Source: Peptoniphilus asaccharolyticus DSM 20463
GTDB taxonomy: Bacteria; Bacillota; Clostridia; Tissierellales; Peptoniphilaceae
Reading direction: 5' to 3'
Length of the DNA stretch: 64,000 nt
Assembly: GCF_900176115.1 (NCBI RefSeq)
Contig: NZ_FWWR01000009.1
Location: 1-64,000 of the forward strand
Shown here: one piece after another, positions 43,515-53,618 of the stretch
Position numbering within the stretch: position 1 is the first letter of the stretch
Layout: the number at the start of each line of letters is the position of its first letter
Program-made: the position numbers and the translations under genes
The notes under the pieces: model-generated
Databases searched by the model: none
What the model was told of the DNA's origin: nothing
What the model saw: only the letters and a program-made list of their open reading frames with translations

Positions 43515-46500
43515 ATGAAAAATTTTAAAAGATGCATAGTCTTTACTTTATTATTTACTATTATTTTTAGTAATTTCATTGAGGTTTATGCTGCTGCAAG
43601 CAATAAAACTTACGAAGAAAAAATTAGTAAAGAGATAATAAGTGTAAAGGATGATGAATTTGTTGATGTAATTGTCAAACTAAAAAAGGAGATAGATTCT
43701 GAAAAGATTAAGACAGAAGTAAAAAAATCAAATCCAAATATAAATAAAGATCAATTACAAAAACAAATAAGAAAAGAGATTGTAGATGAGTCAGTATCAC
43801 TAGCTGAAAATAGTCAAAAGTCAATTTTGAAATATTTAGACAAAAATAAAAAAGAAGGTTCAGTTAAGTCATACGAATCATTTTTTATAGTAAATTGTGT
43901 AAACATAGTTGCTAAAAAATCTATAGTTATAGAACTAGCCAAAAGGCAAGATGTAGAAGAAATAATAGAGAATAAGCAAATAAAAATAGAAAGGCCTGAA
44001 AAGAATTTTCCAGAAGCAAGGGAGGCAAGCTTAGATAACACATCTAAGCATGTGCCATGGAATTTAAAGGCAATTGGAGCAGATAAAGCTCAAGAGCTTA
44101 CAAAGGACTCTAGCAATGAGGTTGTTGTTGGAATAATTGATTCAGGAGTAGACTCTTCCCATCCTGCTATTTCAAAAAATTATAGGGGAAATGATTCAAA
44201 TCTTTCTGCATGTTCTTGGTATAACACAATTAATAAAAAAAATGGAGCTGAAGAAAAACCATTTGATAATAGGGGACATGGAACACACGTGTGTGGAACA
44301 ATTTTAGGTTCAAAAGAAGGAAGTCTTTTGGGAGTTGCTCCAAAAACAAAATGGATAGCAGTAAAAGTTTTTGATGAAAATGGAGAAACTGATAATACAA
44401 AATTACTTGCAGCAGGTGAATGGATTCTTGCACCTACTGATGCAAATGGAAAAAAACATCCTGAACTTGCACCAAGAATTGTAAATAACTCTTGGGGAGG
44501 CAATTCTAGTGATGGTTTTTATCAAGATATGGTAAAAAAATGGAGAGATGCAGGGATATTTCCTATATTTTCAGCAGGTAATGTTAGTGAATCCAATAAT
44601 GGTGGAGACAATTCAATTGGAACACCGGGTTCATATCCAGAAGCCTATGCAGTTGGTGCTATTAGAAAAGATGAAAAGGTAGCTAAATTCTCGCTAAGAG
44701 GAAAATCTGATTATACAGATAAGTGGAAACCTGATATTGTTGCACCTGGTGTAAATATCTTATCATCTGTTCCAGGCAATAGGTATGAATTATATACAGG
44801 CACATCTATGGCAAGCCCTCATGTTTCAGGCGTTGTAGCTCTAATGCTACAAGCTAACAAAGATTTGAGTGTGGAGCAAATTGAAAAAATTTTAAACGAA
44901 ACAGCAAGTCCTTTAAAAGATGAGTACTATGTTGACAGTCCAAACCATGGCTATGGCTATGGAAAAGTAGATGCCTATAATGCAGTTGAACTTTCAATGG
45001 GTCAGGCTAAAGGCAAAGAAGTAAATAATGATAAGATGGGAAACTTTTCGGGAAGACTTCTAGCAAGGGGAGAAGACAATGAAAAACCTAGCCTAGACCA
45101 TAAAGCTATTAGCGCAGTTTATACCATATATAAAACTAGCTTTGATGCGAATGTAAAAGATAATACTGGGATAGACTCTGTAAAGCTATTCTTAGATTGT
45201 GGAAAAGGTTTTGAAGAACATGAAATGAAACTAAAACGAGGAACTAGACTTGATGGATACTATAATGTCGATATACCTGTTTCAACTTTTAATGGAGTTT
45301 CATCAGGGAGCTACTATATTGAATGTTCAGATATAAATGGCTCAGTAACTAAAACAAAAGAATACAATTTCGTTGTAAAAGATGGTGTCAACATAGGATA
45401 TGTTCAAGATTTTGAAACAGATATTTCCGGATTTGAATTTGGAGGAGAATCAAGTCTTTGGAAATGGGGAAAAATAAAATCAGACGAGCCAGACAATAAA
45501 CTTATAGGAACTGGTCCATATTCAGATAATTTGAAAAAGGATACAATAGCAGTAATGCCACCAATTGATCTTAGCAAAACAGATAAAGATGCAGTTCTTA
45601 GTTTTAGACATTGGTACGATCTTGGAAATTCAAACTATGCTTTCTTTGACCAAGCTGAAGTTTGGATTGCAGAAGTTGATGCTAACAGTAGTGCTGATAA
45701 CTTAGATTGGAAACCAAAAAGAACTTATAGAAATTCATCAAAGGATAAATGGGTCGATGAGTTTATAGATCTTTCAGAGTATAAAGGTAAGAAAATTTGC
45801 TTAATGTTTGGACTTAGGGCAAATGGAAATTGGAAGACTAAAGGACAAGGCTGGTATATAGACGATATAAAAATTAAAGAAGCAGTAAAAGAAATACCTG
45901 AAAAACCAAATAAATATTTAAATTTAAAAAGCCAAAAAAATGGTAGATACAATTTTAGTTTTTCTCCAGTTGATAATGATAAAATAACAGCTTATGAACT
46001 ATATAGGTCAAACAAGCCGGAAGGACCTTTTGAATGTGTAAAGACAGTTAAAAAAGGAGATAGCAGTGGAGGTTTTGGGAAATGGTCAATAACCTTATCT
46101 GATATACCAATTCCTCAAAAGGGTAGCTACTATTATTATGCAGTATCAAAAATAGGAAAAAATTCAAGTGAACCTTCTGAAATTCAATCAATAACATTTA
46201 CTGAAGGGAAAGAAATTTTAAGCTATGATTTTGAAAACGGAAAACAAGGATGGACTAGTGTTAGTGATTCAGGAGAATTAGCTTGGGATTTTGGCGAGCT
46301 AGAGTATGGGGATAAATTTAATGCTAACTTTAAGAAGCCGACAGAAAGTCAATCTTTAGGGAAAAACCCTGGTATGAATATGTGGGCTACTAATATGAAT
46401 GATCACAGGCTACCTAAGTCAAAATATAGTTTGATTTCACCTACAATGGATTTATCCGGACTAAGTGATGCAAAACTTTATTACCAAAATTGGTTTGGAT

Positions 46501-49500
46501 CTTCTGGTAAAAGATACTCTGATGATTACGATAGTTATAACCAGGATTTAGGAGAAATATATATTTCTAAAGATGATGGAAATAAATGGGAAAAGATATA
46601 CACACTTGATGAAAAAATGTTGGATAAGAAAGGCAATAGACACACTTGGTTTACTGATGGTGTAGAAATTCCTAATGAATATTTAACAGATAAAATTAAA
46701 ATAAAATTTTTACTTGATACTGGTGATGATAAGGGAGGATCTAGTCCTGAACAATGTGGTGGCTGGTACATTGACGATATAAGTATAAATACAAATCTTA
46801 ATAAGAACACAGGAAATAGCCTACAAACAGAAAATGTATTTGAAAACAAGAGTCCTTTCAAACTTCAAAATATGACAAGGGCTTCTGAAAATAGTTCTAG
46901 CAACGATGGAATTTTACCATTAGTTGGGAAAATAACAATAAAAGAAACAGGTGTATCAGTAACATCAGAAGCAGGAACAGGTAAATTTTCAATCAAACAT
47001 CCTGTTGGTTCATATACAGCAATAGCAGAAGCAGAAGGATATGCAAGTAAGGAAATACCAGTAACTATTACAAATAATTTTGAATTAAAAGATATTTATC
47101 TTGATAAGGCACAAGAAACTACATTAAAAGTGAAAGTTTCAGATGAAAAATCAAATCCTGTTAATGCAAATGTAAAAATTTATAAACAAGATGACCTAGA
47201 AATATTAAAAGAAGAAAATGGGTCAGCTATAAGCTTGGATAAGATTCTTCCAGGTAAATATAATATCGCTGTAAGTGCAGATGGATATAAAACTTACAGA
47301 GAAGAGATTACAATTTCAGACAGCAAGGAAATTGAAATTAAGCTAGAAAAAATTAATTTTCAAGAGGAAAAAAATGTTGGATACACAAAAGAAAAGGCAT
47401 CAGAACTTGCAGGACAGGATGAAAAGAATGTAACTTTTGCAAACAAGATATCAAACAACAAAGATGTACAAGTTGAAGAAGTAACTTACTATATTACAAA
47501 GACTAAAGAAGCAGATTTACAAAACAGTAGTTACAGAATTTCAATCTATGACAAAAATGACATAGATGGTCTACCTGGAAAGATTCTTTATTCTAAAGAT
47601 TTGACCTTTGAACAAGAAGGATGGAATAGCTTAAAAATTTCAAACGTCCAAGTTGATGGAGAATTTTATATAGCATTTACAAAACTATCAGGAGAACTTG
47701 CCTTCGGAATAGACAATAAAACATCAGATATAGATTCTGTAAAGATGTTTAATAATGCCTGGATTGAACCACAAACACAAGGTAGCTACATGATAGGAGC
47801 AAAACTAAGAGAAATCGAAGATACGCAAAAAGTAGCTATTGACGAAGCAACAAAACTTGTAGAAACAGCAGAAAAATTACAAACTGAAGAAGCTTATACA
47901 GCAGCTAAGGAAAAAGTAGAAGCGCTAAAGGAGAGTGAATCAAAGAGTGATTTACAAAAACGTTTAGAAGAAATAGACAAATATATCCAAGCTGACAAAG
48001 CAATAGATGCACTTGAAGGAAAAAATATTTCAGATATAACAAAGGCTGAATTAGATAATGCTGAAGCTTTAGTTAACGCTGTAAAAGATGAATGGAAAAC
48101 AGATTTAACAGTTCGTCTAACTTCATTAAAAGACAAAAAAGCCGAAGATGACAGAAGAAAAGAAGAAGCAGCTAAATCCTTGGCTGATGCAAAGGAAGAA
48201 GCTGTAAATAAAATCAAAGGGCTTGATAAATTAAGTCAAGATGAAAAAAATGCTTATAAGGCTAGTATTGATGGTGCTGAAAATAAAGATGCTGTAGATG
48301 CAATAGTTCTAAAAGCTCAAAAGGATAATGCAAAGAAAATTATTGCTAGTCTAAATAAGCTTAAAGAACATGAAGTAACAAAAGCAAATAGCGATATAGA
48401 TAGCGCAGCAGATGAAAATGCAATAAACGAAATAGTTAAAACAGCACAAAATACACAAACTGAAAGACAAAGCTTAGATGAACACAAGGATCAAGTAAGA
48501 GGCAAACTAGATAATCTAAACAATCTAACAGCCGAAGAAAAAGGAATCTATAACAAAAAAATAGATGAAGCAACTACAAAAGAAGCAGCAGATGCTGTAG
48601 TTCTTGATGCACAAAAAGACAACGCTCAAAAAGAAATCAATAAGATGAATCTCTTAAAGCCAGATGAAGTAACTAAGGCTAAGGAAGATATTCAAAATGC
48701 AGCAGATGAAGCAAGGGTAAAAGAAATAGTAGATGCAGCACAAAAACTTCAAAAAGATAGACAAGCACTAGAAGACTATAAGAATCAAGAGAAAGCTAAA
48801 GTCGATGCACTTGATAAATTAACCGACGAAGAAAAAACAGAATCTAAAACCAAGATAGACGAAGCGACAACTAAAGATGCTGTAGATGCAATAGTTCTAG
48901 AAGCACAAAAGGATAATGCTAAAAAGAAAGTAGAAGAGTTAACAAAACTTAACGAAGAAGAAAAAGCAGAAGCATTAAGAGCGATAGAAGAAGCTACAAA
49001 CGAAGAAAGTTTAGACAAAGCTATTAAAAATGCAGAAGCTTCCAACGTAAGTATTGATGAACTTAAAGCACAAGCAAAAGATAAGCTAAATAATCTTAAT
49101 AAACTAAGCAAAGAAGAAAAAGCTGCTATCACTAAGAAAATAGACGATGCGACTTCAAAGGCAAACGTAATTGACATAATTACAAAAGCAGAAAAAGAAA
49201 ATAACAATAAAGCTCCTGAAGAAACTGGAAGAGAACAATATCCATGGGTATCACCATATAATTACAACCCATTCTGGTCACTACAATTTTATACACCAGC
49301 AAAAACTGAAAGCAAGCCAGCTACAGAAATAAAGATAGATTCTAAACTAGTTATCGGTTCAAAAAATCTTGTGGTTACAATAAATGGTGTTCAAAAAGAA
49401 GTGGTAATGGATGTAGAACCATTTATATCAAACAATAGAACCATGCTCCCTATTAGATTCGTAGCAGAAGCATTAGGATTTAAGGTGGAATGGGATGTTT

Positions 49501-49739
49501 CAACTAGAACAGTAATCTTAACAGATAAAGACACAGTAGTTAAAATACCAGTGGATACAAATAAAATAATTGTAAATGGCACAGTCTTCGAAAGTGATGT
49601 AAAACCAATCCTTAAAAACGATAGGACAATGATTCCAATTGCAAACATTGCAAGAGCACTAGGACTAGTAGATGGCAAGGACATCATCTGGAATGGGGAT
49701 ACAAAAGAAGTAATAATTAAAAGAGATATCTTAAAATAA
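43515..49739 (+). CDS. Secreted subtilisin-like surface protease with GA-like repeats
   Basis: 2074 aa. Signal peptide 1-27. Inhibitor-like prodomain about 30-170. S8 catalytic domain about 180-495 with D209 (GIIDSGVD), H255 (GHGTHV) and S431 (GTSMASPHV). Two MAM/jelly-roll-like modules follow (about 630-790 and 900-1090), each ending WYIDDI, then carboxypeptidase-regulatory-like beta modules (about 1135-1280). About seven three-helix modules of roughly 48 residues at 1480-1890 resemble GA/albumin-binding-type domains (LDKLSQDEKNAY, LDKLTDEEKTES). The C-terminus has two copper-amine-oxidase-like repeats (NRTMLPIRFVAEALG, DRTMIPIANIARALG). No LPXTG. Probably wall-associated, cleaving host proteins. 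Confidence 0.9.
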   Translation: MKNFKRCIVFTLLFTIIFSNFIEVYAAASNKTYEEKISKEIISVKDDEFVDVIVKLKKEIDSEKIKTEVKKSNPNINKDQLQKQIRKEIVDESVSLAENSQKSILKYLDKNKKEGSVKSYESFFIVNCVNIVAKKSIVIELAKRQDVEEIIENKQIKIERPEKNFPEAREASLDNTSKHVPWNLKAIGADKAQELTKDSSNEVVVGIIDSGVDSSHPAISKNYRGNDSNLSACSWYNTINKKNGAEEKPFDNRGHGTHVCGTILGSKEGSLLGVAPKTKWIAVKVFDENGETDNTKLLAAGEWILAPTDANGKKHPELAPRIVNNSWGGNSSDGFYQDMVKKWRDAGIFPIFSAGNVSESNNGGDNSIGTPGSYPEAYAVGAIRKDEKVAKFSLRGKSDYTDKWKPDIVAPGVNILSSVPGNRYELYTGTSMASPHVSGVVALMLQANKDLSVEQIEKILNETASPLKDEYYVDSPNHGYGYGKVDAYNAVELSMGQAKGKEVNNDKMGNFSGRLLARGEDNEKPSLDHKAISAVYTIYKTSFDANVKDNTGIDSVKLFLDCGKGFEEHEMKLKRGTRLDGYYNVDIPVSTFNGVSSGSYYIECSDINGSVTKTKEYNFVVKDGVNIGYVQDFETDISGFEFGGESSLWKWGKIKSDEPDNKLIGTGPYSDNLKKDTIAVMPPIDLSKTDKDAVLSFRHWYDLGNSNYAFFDQAEVWIAEVDANSSADNLDWKPKRTYRNSSKDKWVDEFIDLSEYKGKKICLMFGLRANGNWKTKGQGWYIDDIKIKEAVKEIPEKPNKYLNLKSQKNGRYNFSFSPVDNDKITAYELYRSNKPEGPFECVKTVKKGDSSGGFGKWSITLSDIPIPQKGSYYYYAVSKIGKNSSEPSEIQSITFTEGKEILSYDFENGKQGWTSVSDSGELAWDFGELEYGDKFNANFKKPTESQSLGKNPGMNMWATNMNDHRLPKSKYSLISPTMDLSGLSDAKLYYQNWFGSSGKRYSDDYDSYNQDLGEIYISKDDGNKWEKIYTLDEKMLDKKGNRHTWFTDGVEIPNEYLTDKIKIKFLLDTGDDKGGSSPEQCGGWYIDDISINTNLNKNTGNSLQTENVFENKSPFKLQNMTRASENSSSNDGILPLVGKITIKETGVSVTSEAGTGKFSIKHPVGSYTAIAEAEGYASKEIPVTITNNFELKDIYLDKAQETTLKVKVSDEKSNPVNANVKIYKQDDLEILKEENGSAISLDKILPGKYNIAVSADGYKTYREEITISDSKEIEIKLEKINFQEEKNVGYTKEKASELAGQDEKNVTFANKISNNKDVQVEEVTYYITKTKEADLQNSSYRISIYDKNDIDGLPGKILYSKDLTFEQEGWNSLKISNVQVDGEFYIAFTKLSGELAFGIDNKTSDIDSVKMFNNAWIEPQTQGSYMIGAKLREIEDTQKVAIDEATKLVETAEKLQTEEAYTAAKEKVEALKESESKSDLQKRLEEIDKYIQADKAIDALEGKNISDITKAELDNAEALVNAVKDEWKTDLTVRLTSLKDKKAEDDRRKEEAAKSLADAKEEAVNKIKGLDKLSQDEKNAYKASIDGAENKDAVDAIVLKAQKDNAKKIIASLNKLKEHEVTKANSDIDSAADENAINEIVKTAQNTQTERQSLDEHKDQVRGKLDNLNNLTAEEKGIYNKKIDEATTKEAADAVVLDAQKDNAQKEINKMNLLKPDEVTKAKEDIQNAADEARVKEIVDAAQKLQKDRQALEDYKNQEKAKVDALDKLTDEEKTESKTKIDEATTKDAVDAIVLEAQKDNAKKKVEELTKLNEEEKAEALRAIEEATNEESLDKAIKNAEASNVSIDELKAQAKDKLNNLNKLSKEEKAAITKKIDDATSKANVIDIITKAEKENNNKAPEETGREQYPWVSPYNYNPFWSLQFYTPAKTESKPATEIKIDSKLVIGSKNLVVTINGVQKEVVMDVEPFISNNRTMLPIRFVAEALGFKVEWDVSTRTVILTDKDTVVKIPVDTNKIIVNGTVFESDVKPILKNDRTMIPIANIARALGLVDGKDIIWNGDTKEVIIKRDILK

Positions 49740-49914
49740 TCCTGGAAGAAAGGCAGGAAAAATATTTAGGCACATGGGGACAAGGGCTCCAACCCAGAAG
49801 GAAGTATTATCAGAGTTGGACCAGTCTCCATGATTGCCCATTGGCGGCAAATAATTTTCTGGAAATGAAAGCCCTTTAAAGAAGAAAAAAGAGTAAAAAG
49901 TTAAAACTTTACAG
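49740..49914. other. Noncoding spacer after the subtilase
   Basis: No gene seen. GGACAAGG...TTGGACC and CCATG...CATTGG elements suggest some secondary structure, but nothing specific can be named. Confidence 0.3.
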
Positions 49915-49947
49915 AAAATGGATGCAGTAAGTGTGTCCATTTTTTTG
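49915..49947 (+). terminator. Intrinsic terminator
   Basis: AAAATGGA and TCCATTTT pair around a 13-nt loop, followed by T-rich sequence. Sits upstream of the methyltransferase gene. Confidence 0.65.
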
Positions 49948-50008
49948 TATAATAATGAGACAAAGACAAATTATAAGCATTGGACTTATAGTAAAGGAGC
50001 TGTTAAAA

Positions 50009-50626
50009 ATGAGTGATAAGACCAATAAAAAATTTTGGGATAAATTCGCCAAGCTGTATGCTTTTTTTATGAAGAAGGATAAAGGTTTTTATGATAAAAT
50101 TTGCGGATACATAAACCCCTATTTGAGTAAGGATATGAATGTACTTGAACTTGCTTGTGGTTCAGGGCAACTATCCTTTAACCTTTCAAAATATACGAAA
50201 AGTTGGATTGCAACAGATTTTTCTGAACAAATGATTTTGGAAGCAAGAAAGCATGGAGGATACGAGAACCTTGTCTTTGAAATAGCTGATGCTACATCAT
50301 TAAATTTTGTAGATGGAGAATTTGATTGTGTGGTCATTGCTCATGCACTTCATATAATGCCAAATCCTGATAAGGCAATGATAGAAATATACAGAGTATT
50401 AAAACCGAATGGTATTTTGTTCGCTCCCACTTTTTTATGGAAAGAGGGAAAACAAAGTAAATTCAAAAAACGACTGATGTATATTGTAGGGTTTAAGATG
50501 TATAAAGAATGGGATAAAAAGCAATTTGAAGATTTTACCCATGAATATGGATTTTCAGTAGCTGAAATGAAATTGGTAAATGGAGGTCTTGCACCGGTTG
50601 GTGTGCTGATTGCCTATAAAAAATAA
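50009..50626 (+). CDS. Class I SAM-dependent methyltransferase
   Basis: 205 aa from ATG 50009 (AAAGGAG upstream). Rossmann motif I VLELACGSGQLSFNL, motif II ATDFSEQMILEARK, and FDCVVIAHALHIMPNPDKAM, typical of Methyltransf_11 small-molecule methyltransferases. Substrate unknown. Heads a small cassette with a peptide, an ATC-hydrolase-like protein and two membrane proteins. Confidence 0.85.
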   Translation: MSDKTNKKFWDKFAKLYAFFMKKDKGFYDKICGYINPYLSKDMNVLELACGSGQLSFNLSKYTKSWIATDFSEQMILEARKHGGYENLVFEIADATSLNFVDGEFDCVVIAHALHIMPNPDKAMIEIYRVLKPNGILFAPTFLWKEGKQSKFKKRLMYIVGFKMYKEWDKKQFEDFTHEYGFSVAEMKLVNGGLAPVGVLIAYKK

Positions 50627-50669
50627 TATTAATTTTAGGATTCTTTCTTAAGAGGAAGGAGGAAAAATT

Positions 50670-50753
50670 TTGATTTTAACATTATTGCTTGCCATGGTGA
50701 TGATGGTTGGATTGGTTTTGTTACTATGGGGTACGTGTCAGATTTCTTGTTAG
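50670..50753 (+). CDS. 27-aa membrane peptide
   Basis: TTG-started frame with strong GGAAGGAGG. MILTLLLAMVMMVGLVLLLW followed by GTCQISC: one hydrophobic helix and two C-terminal cysteines. Good ribosome site supports translation; no family known. Confidence 0.4.
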   Translation: MILTLLLAMVMMVGLVLLLWGTCQISC

Positions 50754-50814
50754 TGTAATAATTTCTCAGAAAATATGAATCTAAACTTGTAGAAAAATTA
50801 GTGGGGTGATTTTA

Positions 50815-51450
50815 GTGAGATATAAAGGTATGTATTTTAATTTAATGAGTTTATTCTTGAAAAGACCAATGGTTAGAAAATTTGGCAAGAATAAAACTAT
50901 GAAAAGTTTAAAAAGGGCGCGTGGTCTATATAAACAAATGATTGAAAAGACCGAAGATATTGGTGCGAACAACCCTATGTCAGGTAATATTTACTTAGGA
51001 TATGTATTTATGGCTGTATGTAGAGCGGGAAATTTTAAGGTAGATGATTTTAAAGAAGTAATTGTTGAATTCTTGAACAATAAATTAATCAACAAAGCTA
51101 TAAGTAATTTTGATTTAAATAATCCTAAAGATATGGAAAAATTTACCGGACAAATGTATAAAATGAGAGAATGGGCAGATAAACATCCAGAATATAAGAA
51201 TAATACATGGGATTTTAATTTTGATAAAAATCTTCATAGGGACGGTTTTTATTATCATTTTACAAGGTGTCCTATGGAAAAATTTGCTAGAGAAAATGAT
51301 TATCTTGATTTATTACCTTTGTGCTGTGATGTTGACCACATTGTATTTGAAAAGAGAAAAGCAGTGCTTCATAGAAAACAGACATTAGCATCTGGGGGAG
51401 AAATATGTGATTACTGGATTGTTGGAGATAAGGCTAAGGACCCAATGTGA
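50815..51450 (+). CDS. L-2-amino-thiazoline-4-carboxylate hydrolase-like protein
   Basis: About 211 aa. The C-terminal half matches the ATC hydrolase family (HFTRCPMEKFARENDYLDLL, CCDVDHIVFEKRKAVLHRKQ, TLASGGEICDYWIVG) with its conserved Cys and Asp-His. The family hydrolyses cyclic thiazolines or acts on unidentified small molecules. N-terminus has a hydrophobic patch. GTG 50815 chosen from SD-like GGGGTG spacing. Confidence 0.75.
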   Translation: MRYKGMYFNLMSLFLKRPMVRKFGKNKTMKSLKRARGLYKQMIEKTEDIGANNPMSGNIYLGYVFMAVCRAGNFKVDDFKEVIVEFLNNKLINKAISNFDLNNPKDMEKFTGQMYKMREWADKHPEYKNNTWDFNFDKNLHRDGFYYHFTRCPMEKFARENDYLDLLPLCCDVDHIVFEKRKAVLHRKQTLASGGEICDYWIVGDKAKDPM

Positions 51451-51482
51451 AAAATTAGGGTTATATGAAGGGGGTTGATTTT

Positions 51483-51989
51483 ATGGATTTACTTCAAGCA
51501 GTTCTCGACGGAATTGCTATAGCAGCTATTTTTAATGGTACAGTGGCTTCTTTTGTGCTTATTAATCCAAGATTCTTTTTTGATTCTTATCCTAAAGCCA
51601 TTCAGAAGGCTGCACTTGAACCAATGACAAAGCGAGAAAAAAAGATAAATACGATACTTACCATCATTATTGTTGGGACTTGTTTTGTTTATTCGGCGAT
51701 AAGTCTTTTACATTCGGGAGTTGTTGGCTTTTGGAATTTATTTTGGATGGGATACATTCAGTGGAGTATATTGAATGCAGGAGATTTTTTGTTGTTAGAC
51801 TGTCTCTTGTTTCAAGGAAAATATAAAGAAAAGATAGTTATTCCGGGAACAGAGGGACACAAAGATTATGAGTTTAATAATTGGATGAAACATTTGGCGA
51901 TTTGGGAACATTTCCTGCTTGTACCATTTTTGCTAATACCAATCATATCAGCAATTCAAGCTTTGTTTGTTGGCTTTTTAGGAAGATAA
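51483..51989 (+). CDS. Multi-pass membrane protein of the cassette
   Basis: 168 aa with about four hydrophobic segments (near 8-28, 58-80, 90-112, 140-165). Cytoplasmic-looking loop PKAIQKAALEPMTKREKKIN. No transporter motif recognised. Translated from ATG 51483 behind GAAGGGGG. Likely partner of the next membrane protein. Confidence 0.65.
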   Translation: MDLLQAVLDGIAIAAIFNGTVASFVLINPRFFFDSYPKAIQKAALEPMTKREKKINTILTIIIVGTCFVYSAISLLHSGVVGFWNLFWMGYIQWSILNAGDFLLLDCLLFQGKYKEKIVIPGTEGHKDYEFNNWMKHLAIWEHFLLVPFLLIPIISAIQALFVGFLGR

Positions 51990-52012
51990 ATTTGAAGGTA
52001 AGGTGGAACAAA

Positions 52013-52495
52013 ATGGTGGTAGCGGTTGAAACAGTAATTTTATGTATTGTATTTTTCTTACTTTGCTATATCGGAACTGGTACAGACGAGAAGAATTTAA
52101 AAAGTTATTCTTCATATCCGGATGAAGTGCAGGCTCAGATAAATAATATTTCGGAGTATCAAGGGAAGTTCAATAAACATAATAAATTTATTACGTTTAT
52201 ATTCAACCTATTATTATTTTCAGTAATTCTGTTTTTCTTGGGTCTCTTTATCAAAGAAGATAACTTCTTTAATAATTTTTTGTACTTAAGTATTATGGGG
52301 CAGGGGTTGAATATTTTCGATTTGTTAGTCATAGACCTTTTGTGGTGGCGAAATACAAAGCGTATCCGCTTGAGTAAAATACCAGACAAGAAACTTTATC
52401 AAAATCCGAAAAAACATATAGAAGCATTTGTTAGAGGTTTCGTAATGTATTTGCTAATTGCTGTAATAGACGGCTACATTTTGACGCTTTTATAG
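52013..52495 (+). CDS. Membrane protein of the cassette
   Basis: 160 aa from ATG 52013 (AAGGTGG upstream), with segments at about 3-22, 62-82, 92-112 and 140-158. Resembles the preceding protein in layout (both with a WW/WR-rich loop near the C-terminal half) and may form a pair. TTG 51992 is an alternative start. Function unknown. Confidence 0.6.
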   Translation: MVVAVETVILCIVFFLLCYIGTGTDEKNLKSYSSYPDEVQAQINNISEYQGKFNKHNKFITFIFNLLLFSVILFFLGLFIKEDNFFNNFLYLSIMGQGLNIFDLLVIDLLWWRNTKRIRLSKIPDKKLYQNPKKHIEAFVRGFVMYLLIAVIDGYILTLL

Positions 52496-52551
52496 AGATA
52501 TAGGTAAATATTTGTTTGTGTAACTTATAACTTAATAAAACTAACACAGGA

Positions 52552-52583
52552 ACAGTAAATCAAAAAAGGTTTACTGTTTTTAT
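52552..52583 (+). terminator. Terminator after the membrane cassette
   Basis: ACAGTAAA and TTTACTGT form a perfect 8-bp stem with a 10-nt loop followed by TTTTTATTT. Confidence 0.8.
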
Positions 52584-52612
52584 TTGTCTAAAATGAAAAA
52601 AGGAGAACAAAA

Positions 52613-53392
52613 ATTAAAAAGGAAGAAACATTACAGGAAGTACAGGAACATATTTTTGAACTTCAAGAGGAAATGGGAAGGTGTGATGTAAAGCTGAAGC
52701 AATTGCAAAATCAAGGTAAAAAACTAGAAAAACTTGCAAATGAAAGAGAACGAAAAAGAAGAAATCATAGGCTCATACAAAGAGGATTGATAGTAGAAAG
52801 AGTGGTTGAAAATCCTCTTATGTTTACCAATGAGGATATAGAAAAGTTGCTTATGATTGCTACTTGCACAGAAGAATATCATAGAGCTTATGAAGAAATA
52901 ATAAGTGCAAAAGATACAGAAGATGAAACAGATATTGAGTATACAGAATCTAAATTTGAAAAATTAATAGCAACAATTCGTTCAAGAGAAATATCAGCAA
53001 ATATAATACTTCAAGCACAATCTCAATTAAAGGCAATCTACAAGGATAATGCAGATACAATAGTTGGTAACTGTGACTCAACACTCTTTCTAGGAGGAAA
53101 AGAAAAAACAACAGTAAAAGAATTATCAGAAACTTTAGGAAAAGAAACCATAGACCTATATAACGCATCAGAAACAAGATCAAACCAAAAATCTTTTGCT
53201 CTAAATTACCAAAAGACTGGTAAGGAACTGATGAGCCAAGATGAAATAACTGTAATGGATTTTGGAAAGTTTAAAAGGGATAAAAGAAGTAATCAACTTC
53301 TCCATGGAAAAGGAGAGAATGAAAGAGTTAAACAAACTCACCAAGGACTTAAACAGATCCTCCAAAAAGCTTTCTCGCAACATGGGAAATAA
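52613..53392 (+). pseudogene. DUF3847 - VirD4 (coupling protein) fusion remnant
   Basis: Chimeric frame of about 259 codons. Codons 1-105 are a DUF3847-type conjugative-element protein (LQNQGKKLEKLANERERKRR, NHRLIQRGLIVERVVENPL). From about 52950 the frame is the C-terminal part of a VirD4/TraG coupling protein (ATIRSREISANIILQAQSQL, DTIVGNCDSTLFLGGKEKTT, QKTGKELMSQDEITVMD). It then runs into unrelated residues. The only in-frame start at the right distance from AGGAG is ATT at 52613, where ATG-AAA-AAG is expected; a 239-aa frame starts internally at 52673. The deletion fused two genes many kilobases apart in normal elements. Confidence 0.75.
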
Positions 53393-53618
53393 CTTTGCAA
53401 CCTCATCCACAATAATATTAATAGCAAATATAGTATTTATAATAATAGGAGCCAAATTATACAGCCAAAACCAAGTTAACTTTTAAAACTTAATATTTCC
53501 AATAGCAATATTTATCTCCTCCTTCGGCCCCGCATCGGCACTGGCATCTCTTGGCAACAACTTAGTCATTACCTTTACTTGCGGCAAGAGAGTAAAGGTA
53601 ATACTAAGAGAAGAATAG
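53304..53618 (+). pseudogene. ABC exporter transmembrane fragment
   Basis: Reads KELNKLTKDLNRSSKKLSRN, TSSTIILIANIVFIIIGAKL, then TAA at 53484-53486, then in the same frame LIFPIAIFISSFGPASALAS and TFTCGKRVKVILREE. The two parts together match the last helices of a type-I (CydC-like) ABC exporter. The stop replaces a likely Glu codon (GAA to TAA) and the ATPase domain is absent. Confidence 0.6.

Noticed and set aside
48180-49200. Long repeated DNA in the subtilase gene as a separate repeat element
   Set aside because: The repetition is at protein level (helical modules) within one open frame and needs no separate element.
47894-49207. Minus-strand open frames rich in Ser, Ala and Leu inside the protease gene
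   Set aside because: Mirror images of the Lys/Glu-rich helical repeats; no ribosome site, no known motif.
53201-53455. Minus-strand frame in the remnant region
   Set aside because: Antisense to the VirD4/ABC fragments, no ribosome site, no recognisable motif.
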